Shown: piece by piece, positions 54,641 to 64,000 of the stretch
How positions within the stretch are numbered: position 1 is the stretch's first letter
Layout: the number at the start of each line of letters is the position of its first letter
Assembly: GCA_023213395.1 (NCBI GenBank)
Contig: CM041465.1
Location: forward strand, 26,419,741 to 26,483,740
Direction of reading: 5' to 3'
Length of the DNA: 64,000 nucleotides
DNA from: Cycas panzhihuaensis
Taxonomy: Eukaryota; Cycadophyta
Notes under the pieces: model-generated
Database searches by the model: none
Seen by the model: the letters and a program-made list of their open reading frames with translations, nothing else
Told to the model about the DNA's origin: nothing
Program-made: the position numbers and the translations under genes

Positions 54641-55520
54641 TATTCTAATCAGGATTCATATTGACAGTACTCCTTTTTGGAAATGACTATTTAGAGGTAT
54701 TTTGAAATTTAGGTAATCCAAAATACTTAGTGTTATGATAAGGATTATTTTGAGTGGATGAACCTATATGAGGTTTTTTAAATTTGGGATGATGATGATG
54801 ATTATTTTGATAGTTATTTTGATGTTTAGATTTAGTAATTGATTGTGACTTGGAAAAAAGAGCTTGTGAAGGATCTTTTAATTTTCTAGTCTAAATTAAC
54901 ATGTTTTGATGTTTAATAAGTTGATTCAATAATTGATCAAAAGTAATTGGTGAATGTCCTACCTATTGCCTAACAATTTTGAAAAGATTAAAATGTTTTG
55001 ACAGTTTATTATTTGCAAGATAAACAAGTGTATCGTCATTTTTTGCATGTGTTACAATGACTACTTTATCACCTACTTTTACAGAAGATTTGATATAATT
55101 TGCTAGGTCTTTGTTAATAAGTTGAAGTCTAGATAACAAATTTTCAACTTTAGGAAAATCTTCATAATTTAGATTATACATTTTTTGTTCTAATATAGCT
55201 AATTATTGTGTATCAAGCCTATCATACTTTTCCTTAAGAGTTTTCTGGAAAGTGGCTAGATCATCTATTTCGGAGAACTGCCTACTAATGTCTAGGAAAA
55301 GGGAGGATAGGATGATAACTAGGGCTCCATCACAGTTCATCAGACAGACTATATAAGCTTCTAATGTTTCATCTTTAGATTTTTGAAACTCACATGTAAC
55401 ATATTGCTATATCTTTTGTTGTTTAAGTTGTTGGGATATTCTATTTTTCTAGTTGGCATAATTAGAGTTGATTAATACTGGAATTGGTACACAAGAGGTT
55501 GTTCCTGGCATAAGTGCCAT
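54641..55520 (-). pseudogene. Copia gag
   Basis: The likely ATG is at 55520 on the minus strand (MALMPGTTSCVPIPVLIN). The following NSNYANWKNRISQQLKQQKI is the copia gag start. The stretch 54963-55181 is fully open (NLNYEDFPKVENLLSRLQLI, then LANYIKSSVKVGDKVVI). The end is His/Asn/Gln/Lys-rich (54780-54880). This product would form the particle shell. TAG stops break it in at least three places. Confidence 0.78.
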
Positions 55521-57361
55521 ATTGGGAATAAAATCAACGACTATAGATCCTATTGGAGGAAAAATGAGAGGTTATGACCTTTAATGGTAGGTGAACAAAG
55601 TGAATAAATCACAAAAATATGTTCATTGATAGACATTAAACATTAAATTAATCTTTAAGTTAATTTGCTATTAATAGAAAATAATTTTATTAAAAGTTTG
55701 ATAATTATTAATCAAGAAATATAAGATTTTTAATCAAATATTTATGAAAAAATAATCAAAAATATAATAGTTACATATTAGTTCCATAAAATAAATTAGA
55801 TATAAAATGAAGTAATTAAAAATTACATATTTATAGCATCATTTATATTTTTAAAAAATGTGATATAGTAATTTAATAAAGTTCATTAAATTATTTAAAA
55901 AAACATAAATAAATAATGTTATTACTTAATGAATTAAAAAAATAATCAATTCTTTATTAAATTGTGGCAAGAATATGAAGAAAATTAAGAGTTAAAGATA
56001 TGTACTTGAACTTACCAAGATTAAAAAAAAAAACTTTATTTTGAACAAGAATTTGCTGATCAAAATGGTGTCTAAAGAACTTGAAAGACTAGTCAAAATT
56101 TCTGCATCTGAGTCAAGAATCTAACACTTATTTTGGAATTAGATTCTGACTCCATATAAAGAAGTTATAGGGAAGAAACCACAGGTACCTCTTTTTAATT
56201 TAAAAAATTAAAAAAAAAAAGTTAAAATTTTAGACCCTTTTAATTAATAGGGTCAGGTCATATAAAATGGTGATAAGACTAGGGGGGTTATCAGGCTAAG
56301 GGGCTTAGGAACTTTCAATAAAAAAAAGGCAGATTTAAAAATACAAATTAATAGAGATGAAATCTTCCCAACGTAATTTCTTGAATTTAACCCTAAAAGT
56401 AGGGTTCTAATCAAATTTGGCTATGCAAGGTGGCAGGCTGAGGATTTTCACACATCTGGGCATCTCTATTTCTCCATTTCTTATGAATGTTAATGCATAT
56501 GGGTGTCTCCATTTCCTCTGTTCAAGAAAGTAGTGGATTCTTTATTTCTTTGTATTAGCTTCATTTCATCATGAGGTCCATCTCTTCTGTCTAGGCCTCT
56601 CCTCTGTCTCGCAGGGCATCTCACAGTTTCTTGACCTAGGATCACCTTTGTGTTAGCACATCTTCTCTTATCTCGGGTGTTACATCTTCATTTCTTTGTT
56701 TAGAAGATGGTGGATGTCTGATAAGGGCCGTTAATAGCATGTTAACTCTATTTCTCCATTTCTTCAAAGTGCTAGTTGTAATGTTGCTCCATTTGTAGAA
56801 GACTGAATAAATTGCACCATGGAGACTATAGCCTCTTCTTGAGTAGAGGATGTTAACTATATTTTGAGAGATTTGTCTGCTCCATTTAGGCATCTCCTAC
56901 ATCGGGATGTCTTAGTTTCTCTATAATGGCATGGGCAATGGATCCTTATATTACTTCGTCTTTAATATGATAAATCGTAGGCAAGGCCGTGGATGGTATA
57001 GTAGAGTCTTTATCTGAGAGTCGTGGGGACTAGTGTCATTGGTATCTTCATCTGTGTATTACTTCTTGATAGTAGGACATCATAAAAAAGAGTCATTGCA
57101 TCCTTTATATTTGCCTGGGATTTGGTACGTAAGCTGTGGACATCTGGTGGGTAGTGTGGGCGAATGATTAGAGAGTCCAAAGTAAGCGAGGGTGTGCCAG
57201 AGCCCACAACATTTCTTATGAGAATGGTGAGTAGGTAGACCCTTCTATCCCAGTCAATGAACAAGAAGCATGAAGATATTTTTATATGGGGCAGCTCTAT
57301 AGCCTATTCTTCTTTAGCCTTGTATCATAATCCAATTTCAAACACTTGTTTCAAAACCCTA
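55521..57361 (-). other. Copia leader between PBS and gag, unusually long
   Basis: 1.8 kb with several A-rich runs (55640-56040, 56200-56340) and no pol motif. Open stretches at 56642-56893 and 57010-57264 on the minus strand have no known domain. Another unresolved insertion could be hidden here. Confidence 0.45.
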
Positions 57362-57372
57362 CTCTAATACCA
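57362..57372 (-). other. Decayed primer-binding site of the nested copia
   Basis: Minus strand TGGTATTAGAG, one C-to-T from TGGTATCAGAG, abutting the LTR. Confidence 0.8.
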
Positions 57373-57572
57373 TAATAGAGAAAGGGTGTAAATAGTAACT
57401 TAAATTTAAATGAAGGCAAACCATTCAGCAATATAAATAGGTGCACTAGGTCTAACATGTCAAAAAACCCTTTAGGGGATAAAAAACCACCTCTAAAATA
57501 AGAATAATGTTAAGATAATAATGATGAAAATACATTGTAGCAGGTTGAGGATCTCATCCTCCTTTTCTAACA
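57373..57572 (-). repeat. 5' LTR of the nested copia
   Basis: 200 bp on the minus strand, TGTTAGAAAAGG to CTCTATTA (terminal CA decayed to TA). The right end is inferred from the TGTTAG terminus. The left 36 bases recur at 47625-47660. Confidence 0.65.
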
Positions 57573-57953
57573 AATATGGACCTTTTACTTACATACCAAT
57601 GGAATATTGTCTCCCCAATCTTCCAGCTAGCAAATATGTGAAAGATTCTGGAATAAATAGGAGTGAAGTTCATTGATTTAGGTAGTTGGCCAAATTACTG
57701 AACTTTTGTAATAATACAATAATCTTAATTAAATATATAATAAAAGATAACATTAGGCATAACATTAATAGGTAGGATAAATGTAAGTGTCATAAATTTA
57801 GTGTTTTTATGGATCAACATAAGAAGATGAAACTTCATGAGTGGAGTGTGAAGGTTGAGGTTGAAAGTCAGGTAGGAGACCTTAAGTTTCAATGATCGTC
57901 TTTAGGAAGGAGGTCTAGTTTCTATTAATTTAAACAAAAAATAAATGGTAATT
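57573..57953 (-). pseudogene. Probable N-terminal gag/leader of the Tat-like element
   Basis: This 0.4-kb piece lies between the copia LTR and the Tat PBS. By position it should be the Tat leader and gag start. A minus-strand frame is readable if stops are ignored (Pro/Ser/Tyr-rich), but no motif confirms it. Confidence 0.35.
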
Positions 57954-57970
57954 TCCTAGTAAGGTTGCTA
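57954..57970 (-). other. Decayed tRNA-Asp-type PBS of the Tat-like element
   Basis: Minus strand TAGCAACCTTACTAGGA. Against TGGCGCCGTTGCCGGGG it has nine identities, six transitions and two transversions over 17 positions. It starts six bases after the LTR. This is plausible but weak. Confidence 0.4.
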
Positions 57971-59196
57971 GAAAGATGACATGCTTTAGTTGGACATAGG
58001 CTAAATATTCCTCAATAACATTGTGTTTCCTCCATTTCAGGTCAAAACCGAAGAGATAAAAAAGCCTATAAGAACCTAAGGACCACCTTACTAACTTCTA
58101 AGAAAGAGTCTCTACCTATTTATGTCATTTAGTTTGAATATGTTTGTGATAATGAAAGGCTGGGATATAAAGAAAGTACTATGATCCACTAGCCTATAAA
58201 AATATAGGAGATCTAAGTTCAGAATTACACTGGCAATGTTTTTTGTATCCTTCTTAGAGACTCCTTTCCCTATATTATTTCAACTTTTTGGGTTTATTCT
58301 AATAAACAAAAGGGTTAAGTAATGAAAATTTTAATATGTTTCTAAAGAATATAAAAGAGATAACAATGAAACAACAAGATCTAACTATCCTTTCAAGCCA
58401 AGTAAAGGAAGTAAACCATGCATACTATTTCTTTTTCTTCTTCTTTTTTCTAAAACAAAGAACACTAAAACAAAAGAGATGTTATCTTCTAAAGATGTAA
58501 AACATACTTCTCTTTAAATATAAAAGTAGCAAACATAAGATGCATATACTATGACATGCGATGTTATATGCAACTTGATAGAAGTTAAAATAATATGCTA
58601 TAATTATGTAAAACCTTTCAATTCATGCACATGTTATTTTAAATTTTGATGGTAATTTTAATGGAAGTGAGAGACTTCAAATATTATTTTAGTGACTAAA
58701 GATGACATTCAATCCATAAAATTTGCATTCGACTAACTATATATTGATATCATTGGAAACAAATACTAGATTAAAACCATAAGGAGATTCTATCACTCAT
58801 AGAGCTTCTAGGCACTATGAGATCTCTGAACCTCATACAAAATTTATTTATTATAAATATTTTTCATTCATATATACATACTTCCTTTCATAGAAGAGAG
58901 AAAATAAGGGCAAAGAGTTAAGGAATGTAGTGCCAACAATTTTAGAAAACTCTACTTTAATAATATATTTTATGCCTGAGAATAATCCCCCTTTATTATG
59001 ACCAGTCTTTCTTAATTTTTTCCCTTAAAACAAGCACAAAAGAAAAAGGAAATTGAGAATAAGAAGCTCAACAATAGGCAAGAAAGAATAAGTAGGACTA
59101 AAATCACTTAGGAAGCTTGGACAACTAAGAAGAATAGGAAGAAGTAGCTATATTTGAAGGTGAAGAGGTAGATCTCTCTTCATAATAGTCTGCTTC

Positions 59197-59824
59197 TGTT
59201 AGAAATATGATAAGAATTTTAAGAAGGCTTTAATTTTTGAGACCTTTATCGGTGTGGTTTCTCCACCAATCTTTCCTTAGAGGGATCCAAGCAGGGTGGT
59301 AACCCCCCTTAGCCAATGGGGGTATGGGGGGGAGTGGAATGCCCCCCCATAAGTGGGGGTTCGGGGGCATAGACCTCGAAGCAAAAAGCTAAAGCTCAAA
59401 ACATATCAAATTGTAAAGGGAATCTAGGCCATTTATCAAAAAGGCCTAATCTGATGACTATGACTGATGTGCCTTTCTTATAACCCATTTTTAGGGTAAT
59501 TATATCACATTGTATTTTACATCACATTACAAAGGGGTAGATGTTAGTTGTTGTTATTGTGAAATTTTTGAGGAGACTACATATATAATCTTTCATCCCT
59601 GACTAATAAAGATCAACACCTTTCCTATGTGGATGTTTTCCTAGAACTCTAATAAGGTTTTACCATGTTAAAATCTATGTACTAGGTAATGCATATACTT
59701 TCTTGTGTATGTTAAAAATCTCTATTTTTTAAGACTTTCATTTATTTTCGAATCCTTATTATTATTACAAAATAGTAAGATCTTGGTGGTTGGTTTTGGT
59801 TAGTTAGACTAGGTTTCCATAATA
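59197..59824. mobile_element. Solo LTR
   Basis: It starts TGTTAGAAATATGATAAG, ends TTCCATAATA, and is flanked by GCTTC (59192-59196) and ACTTC (59825-59829), a TSD with one G-to-A change. The surrounding Tat LTR continues without loss when it is removed, as shown by 34150-34175. No internal region is present, so it most likely arose by LTR-LTR recombination. I do not see its family elsewhere in the window. Confidence 0.85.
59294..59368 (+). other. G/C-run block with perfect hairpin
   Basis: TATGGGGGGG (59323-59332) pairs with CCCCCCCATA (59342-59351) across a 9-base loop. Additional runs of five G flank it. The block is exceptional in this AT-rich window and could form a hairpin or G-quadruplex within the solo LTR. 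Confidence 0.75.
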
Positions 59825-60866
59825 ACTTCCTTGCTTTCCCATAAAGGGCTAATCTTTTAACCAAGGATTCCCAAGGAAAAAATGCAAGTGAAGAAGTTTT
59901 AGAAATTAGATGAGGGAGAGAGTAATAACTAGTCATAAAAAATCATTAAAACATCACTAAAACCAAAGGAAAAAGTAGTGGGAAAGATCTTACCAAAAAG
60001 ATGAAACTTAACGTAAATAGTTGCAATAAACAAAGTACCTTAAGAAGTAGCAAAATGTCAAATTCAAATAGTATACAAGTAACATTCAGAGCTCCAAATC
60101 CTTTTCTCTTGAATTTTGTTTTCTTTTCTCAAAGATGGGGATTGAAAATCACAAAAAAAATCTCTCAATACTTCTAAGAAAAGACTCCAAAAGCATACCA
60201 TCAAGATTACTTTCTTTTAAATGGATGATGTCTGAAGGGTTTTAGAGAGTTTTGGGCATGAATGGAGCAAGTTTGCATTGAATTTAGGTAGTGACATATA
60301 AAATTAATATGTTGTTTAAAAAGTTTACATGCATGGTAGTGAAAAACATGATTAGTCATGTTTTATTAATAGCCAAAAATGCGATTTCCTTAATAAGCCG
60401 CAATCGATCATATTTTTTGTATAACAAAAAATACGATGAAACAAAAGGTAAAAATTTAATCATTTAATAGCTAAAGTGACCTTTTATCAATAAACTTTGA
60501 ATATAATTGACTACATTAATATAAAAAGGTAGCCTAGGAGGAGTGAAAACTTAAGCTCAAGCTCAATAATCATAAAACATTGATAACTTAAAGATAAAAA
60601 TCAAGAGAAAAATATTGAAACAAGGAAATATTTTAAGGAGAAAAAGTGAGTTAGAATGATCTTAAAGATGCAATTATGTTACTATAGTTTTCACTCATCA
60701 GTAAGTGAAAATATAATAATGCAATCATTAATACCGTATTTCACCAAAATATGATCTAACACAATATAGAACAATCTTCTAATTAATTGAATTAAATGTA
60801 AATTAAGTAAGATACTTGTTAATAAATATGAAGATCGATTAAGGGCCAAATTTTGGTGATTTGACA

Positions 60867-61734
60867 AAATCATACAAAGTTAATACATCCTATAATGAAT
60901 CTAACTACTTTAGATTAGTCAGTTCTCTTATCTATAACTATGTTATCTCTATGTATAATTCTTAATTAATAACCTATGATGTTTATAATTCTTATCTTAA
61001 GGCCCTCATCCATATCTAGTGTTTACTCTTTGATTAGACTACTCATCCTACTTGAATATCTAGGGTTCTAGATTATAAATAACATCTTGCAAATCATATA
61101 GGATCTATAAGCTAAATTGTTCCTTGAGCCTATTCATTTAGGGACTTTCTTCTGTAACATCCTCTACTTAATCAAGAATGAATTTTTTCAAAAACTCTAA
61201 TTTCTATTTAGCCACATTATTTTATTCTGAGCAACTCATAACTCATCCTCTAGCTAAACTATCTATTGTAGATCTAATGGTGACTTCTTCAAATTCTGTA
61301 ACCAATTATTAGGTTACTCTCCTTAAAAATAATGGTTTCCATTGGGAAACATCTTTTGGATCATATATCATAGGATCCAATCCTTCCTCTAAATTGTTTT
61401 CATCTTGATAGTATTTAAATTTAATTGGTTATTGATTAATTTATTTAATAATTTGTTGCCATTATTTCTTGACTATAAGCTTTTTACACTATTGTTGACC
61501 ATGCTTTGATTCAATATATTATGGGTCTAACTTTTCCTAGACTAGCTTTGATGGTTGCTTAGCTTCCTCTTTATAATAGTCTATAGTTTTACTTCTATCT
61601 TCCATTTTCCTAGACCAATCTATTCTTTTGTCTCTTCCTCTTTTTTCTTTTCTTCATTCCTTATCTTCAAGTTTTCACCTGTGAGGCCACCTCCTCTCAC
61701 AGTTCTTCTTCTACCTATTTAAATATAGTCCTAC
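60867..61734. other. AT-rich stretch without recognisable gene
   Basis: Right flank of the Tat-like element. I see no domain on either strand. Confidence 0.45.
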
Positions 61735-62790
61735 TCTATGTGTGTTACTTTATCTATATACCAAGAAACATAATCATAACTAGATAAAGTAAGCATAAGA
61801 AATGTCAAATATGATGCAAAACATAATGTTATTAGAATAGGGAATTGTGTCTAGTCATCTCACAACTAGACATAGGCTCGATAGTATACAAGGATTACAT
61901 ATATAAGTGTTAAGCCTACTATATCAAGAAGATTTCTACATATACTCTTCTTGATTTTCCTATCTCTAGATAGATCATCATTAGACCAACTCTTATTTTA
62001 TACATAGAAAAACAATAGTTTCAACCACCATTGGTTACATCACAAAATGGTATAATACAAATGACAAAATGATCAGTTCTCTTTTAATTTACAAAGTGCA
62101 ATCTAGTAGCGACTGAGGCAACAACTATAATTTGATAATAATCATAGCTCAAGCTATGATCTGATCATAATTATGACTCAATTATGATCGAATTACAATT
62201 GCAACTCAACTGTGATATGGTCATAACTGCAACTCTAATTACAATATGATCATAACTATGGATCAACTATGATTTGATTGTAACTATAACTCTAAGTATG
62301 ATCTGATCATAACCATAACTCCAAGTGTGATCTGCTCCTTACTGTGGCTCTAAATATGATCTGATTCCAACTATCACTTCAACTATGACTCAGTCACAAC
62401 TGTTGCTTAATTACAATTGGGTCACAACTATTGCCCAATTGTAATTGGGTCATAACTACTACTCAACTACCATTGAATTACAATTATAACTATAAGTGCA
62501 ATCCAATTACACCTACTTCCTAACTATCAATTGATCGCAATTGTGGCTTCTTATTACAATTTAATTGCAACTTTTATCCAAAAGCTCTATATGCAATTTC
62601 ATCTACATACATATCCTCCATCACAAAACCAACGAGTACCCTCACTCATTTTCATCAAAAAGAAAAATTCCATATAAACTCCTTCCCCCTCAAAAAATTT
62701 TATACCAACAAATACTATGCTTCTTCCATTTCCTTATATAATTTATTTATAGCTTGTCAAATAAACATTGGGTCTAGTTGCACATGGCCA
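61735..62790 (+). repeat. u1 repeat copy, diverged
   Basis: This aligns with about 31880-32840 in the same orientation. Landmarks are TCTCACAACTAGACATAG near 61858, CAAAACCAACGAGTACC near 62623 and GGGTCTAGTT near 62770. Similarity stops near 62780, about 20 bases before the Tat insertion point in the other copies. Confidence 0.6.
62110..62580 (+). repeat. Degenerate tandem array in u1
   Basis: At least a dozen diverged units of about 26-30 bp built on the pattern TCATAACTNNAACTCNANTATGATCTGA. The equivalent arrays at 11280-11640 and 32225-32600 use related words. Confidence 0.65.
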
Positions 62791-62799
62791 ACATAACTT

Positions 62800-63250
62800 G
62801 TATGCCTTGAGATCGACAATAATCAACTAAGATAGCAACATCCCATAAGGCATTTAATTGTGGCATAGTAGGCTATTCTCCTCTATGAATGTGTTCGATC
62901 TCTTCTATTGCTTCATTATATAACTACTTAGTCCTAGCTAAATCCTAACATGAATTGTGAATTTTACTCTAAAATTTATTAGCATGCTCAACATCATATT
63001 ATATCTTTAAAATCCATGTGCCTAATTTATAAATTACTTCATGTAAACCTTGGGAAATCTATCAATCAAAATAAGATTTGAATAGTTACATCTTATAGGC
63101 AATGGCATCTAGGCTCTTTACCCAAACCATAATGAATTTATTTTTTAATTTCAAGCAAGCTTCTATAGTAGCTAGTTTTTCCTTAAGTCACTAAATTCTT
63201 TGCATGTCTGATGGGGGTCTTCTATTCCTCTACTCTAGCTTGGTCATAAG
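62800..63250 (-). pseudogene. Decayed ORF of unknown family
   Basis: On the minus strand one frame stays coherent over about 140 codons when stops are read through. It includes LKEKLATIEACLKLKNKFI, then ISQGLHEVIYKLGTWILKI and YNEAIEEIEHIHRGE. It looks alpha-helical, possibly coiled coil. I do not recognise the family. It may be an accessory or gag-like protein of a retroelement. Confidence 0.35.
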
Positions 63251-63640
63251 CTATCTGGTCACTTTTTTCGAGAAGGATATCTTCCATTATGGAATATCTT
63301 GAGAGTGATAACTCATTAGGTATGGAACACCCTAAGTTATGTCCCTTGTGTGAATCCTCTAATGTTATTTCTAGTCATTGCTTATGGATTTGATCATCAT
63401 TTGATTCCTTGAAGCTTACCGTTACCGATGAAATTCATTTGTCACCACCCTTGCCTTGTCTTTTTTCACCATATCACACTTACCTATAATTTCAAGATTA
63501 AAGGATTTGTCATTGGCCAGATTAATCTATCAATGTTACTTGGGGGAAATTTTCTATTATTAGTAATATTTATAGGCCATCATAATTGTCCTTTACTTAT
63601 CACATCACAATCATTGAAAAGATAACCTTTTAGATCATAA
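63251..63640. other. Spacer, no gene recognised
   Basis: A 65-codon plus-strand open stretch (63428-63625) has no domain features. Confidence 0.4.
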
Positions 63641-64000
63641 TCACCTCATCTAAGGTGTGGTAAGAACCTAGTCATATATTCATGTCACAATCTAAATATG
63701 GTAATGAACTTCTACAAAAATTTAGAATGGGCAATTGTAAACCTTTGCCTATACTAATGGAAATAAGGACCAAGCTAACTTTTGATGAATAAGGCAAGCC
63801 CTTTGGTCATATTTTATACTGGCAATTAGTTGAGAGTTTAATCTACTTCACTCACACTTGACTGGATATCTCTTATGTAATTGGAATCTATTCCAAATAT
63901 ATGTCTTAGCCCAAGGCATCTCATTAGACAGCCACCACTAGAATTCTTAAATACATCTACAGTATACTTTAGTTTGCCCTTGATTACAACCAACTTAATA
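63641..64000 (+). pseudogene. Copia RT end fragment, same family as 13827-17793
   Basis: Reads SKYGNELL, MGNCKPLPILMEIRTKLT, a LYWQLVESLIYFTHT block, LDISYVIGIYSKYMS and ATTRILKYI, running to the window edge. It shares phrasing such as ILMExxTKLTxDExGKPF with the copia in the inverted repeat. It begins abruptly, so it is another truncated copy. TAA and TAG replace Glu/Gln and Trp. Confidence 0.83.

Larger units (their letters stand above)
47625..57572 (-). mobile_element. Ty1/copia element nested in Tat gag
   Basis: On the minus strand the order from right to left is LTR (57373-57572), PBS, leader, gag, protease, integrase, RT and RNase H, which is Ty1/copia. It carries a nested non-autonomous element at 47902-52022. 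Its 3' LTR is reduced to 36 bp at 47625-47660, joined directly to RNase H. No target-site duplication is visible, consistent with a deletion at that end. Frames are broken, with long stretches still readable. Confidence 0.82.
32857..60866 (-). mobile_element. Tat/Athila-like Ty3/gypsy element, about 28 kb with nested insertions
   Basis: The 3' LTR is 32857-35214 and the 5' LTR 57977-60866. Both run from TG(G/A)CATGC to a GGTGA...ACA end in plus-strand reading, so the element is on the minus strand. PPT and a decayed PBS flank the interior. Pol motifs (DMPGLDP, KVKAI-type RT end, WAYRTSIR integrase end) are of the Tat/Athila branch. Net length without nested elements is about 17.4 kb. Flanks GGGTT (32852-32856) and AAATC (60867-60871) differ only by transitions, so they may be a decayed TSD. 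LTR pairing is firm. The claim of a single unit rests on PPT, PBS and pol orientation all agreeing. Confidence 0.75.
57977..60866 (-). repeat. 5' LTR of the Tat-like element
   Basis: 2890 bp including a 628-bp solo LTR plus its TSD. Without it the length is about 2257 bp, close to the 2358 bp of the 3' LTR. Landmarks shared with the 3' LTR include the GGCTAAATATTCCTC start region and TAAGGGCCAA(A/G)TTTTGGTGA near the end. Confidence 0.8.

Noticed and set aside
1-64000. Search for organelle DNA, rRNA, tRNA genes, DNA transposons with clear TIRs, and host exons
   Set aside because: None could be supported. All well-matched motifs belong to LINE, copia or gypsy-type proteins, and intergenic remnants have no recognisable domains.

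Overview
The window looks like intergenic DNA from a large, repeat-rich land-plant nuclear genome. It is AT-rich, CpG-poor in most stretches, and I found no host gene, tRNA, rRNA or organelle insert. Every coding signal I can name is a retrotransposon protein: plant LINE, Ty1/copia, chromovirus-like Ty3/gypsy, and a Tat/Athila-like Ty3/gypsy. Slow-turnover genomes such as gymnosperms or ferns would fit the age and depth of the nesting, but nothing here fixes the species. Almost all reading frames are broken, most often by G-to-A or C-to-T changes: Trp/Gln codons become TAG, and catalytic Asp becomes Asn. Layout, left to right: 1-2089 is the 3' part of a LINE (RT, RNase H, A-rich tail). 3021-7230 is a complete non-autonomous LTR element on the minus strand, with 323-bp LTRs, primer-binding site (PBS), polypurine tract (PPT) and the target-site duplication (TSD) AAAAT. 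7720-9650 is the 5' half of a copia pol on the plus strand. 9660-34280 is a large inverted repeat. Its left arm (9660-13808) and right arm (from 13827) meet at an 18-bp spacer inside the copia RT. Each arm runs through copia RT-RNase H, the copia 3' LTR, a repeat I call u1, and part of a Tat-type LTR. The right arm was later split by a 2.7-kb non-autonomous element (14365-17072) and a 13.5-kb gypsy (17837-31340). A second, younger gypsy (19414-26367) sits inside the gag of that gypsy. 32857-60866 is a 28-kb Tat/Athila-like element on the minus strand with LTRs of about 2.3 kb. It holds gag, protease, RT, RNase H and integrase, then an extra RNase H downstream of integrase, and a plus-strand (antisense) decayed ORF resembling the plant mobile domain next to the 3' LTR. 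Its gag is interrupted by a copia (47625-57572). That copia carries a further 4.1-kb non-autonomous element (47902-52022) in its RNase H region. A 628-bp solo LTR (59197-59824) sits in the Tat 5' LTR. The right edge has another u1 copy (61735-62790), an unrecognised decayed ORF and a fragment of the first copia family. Nesting gives a relative order. The copia at 7720 and the Tat LTR came before the inverted duplication. The 2.7-kb element and the outer gypsy followed, and the inner gypsy came last on that side. On the other side the order is Tat, then copia, then the 4.1-kb element. No element here looks able to move by itself. Coordinates of LTR ends, PBS, PPT and TSDs were read base by base. 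Domain limits inside decayed pol regions are approximate.
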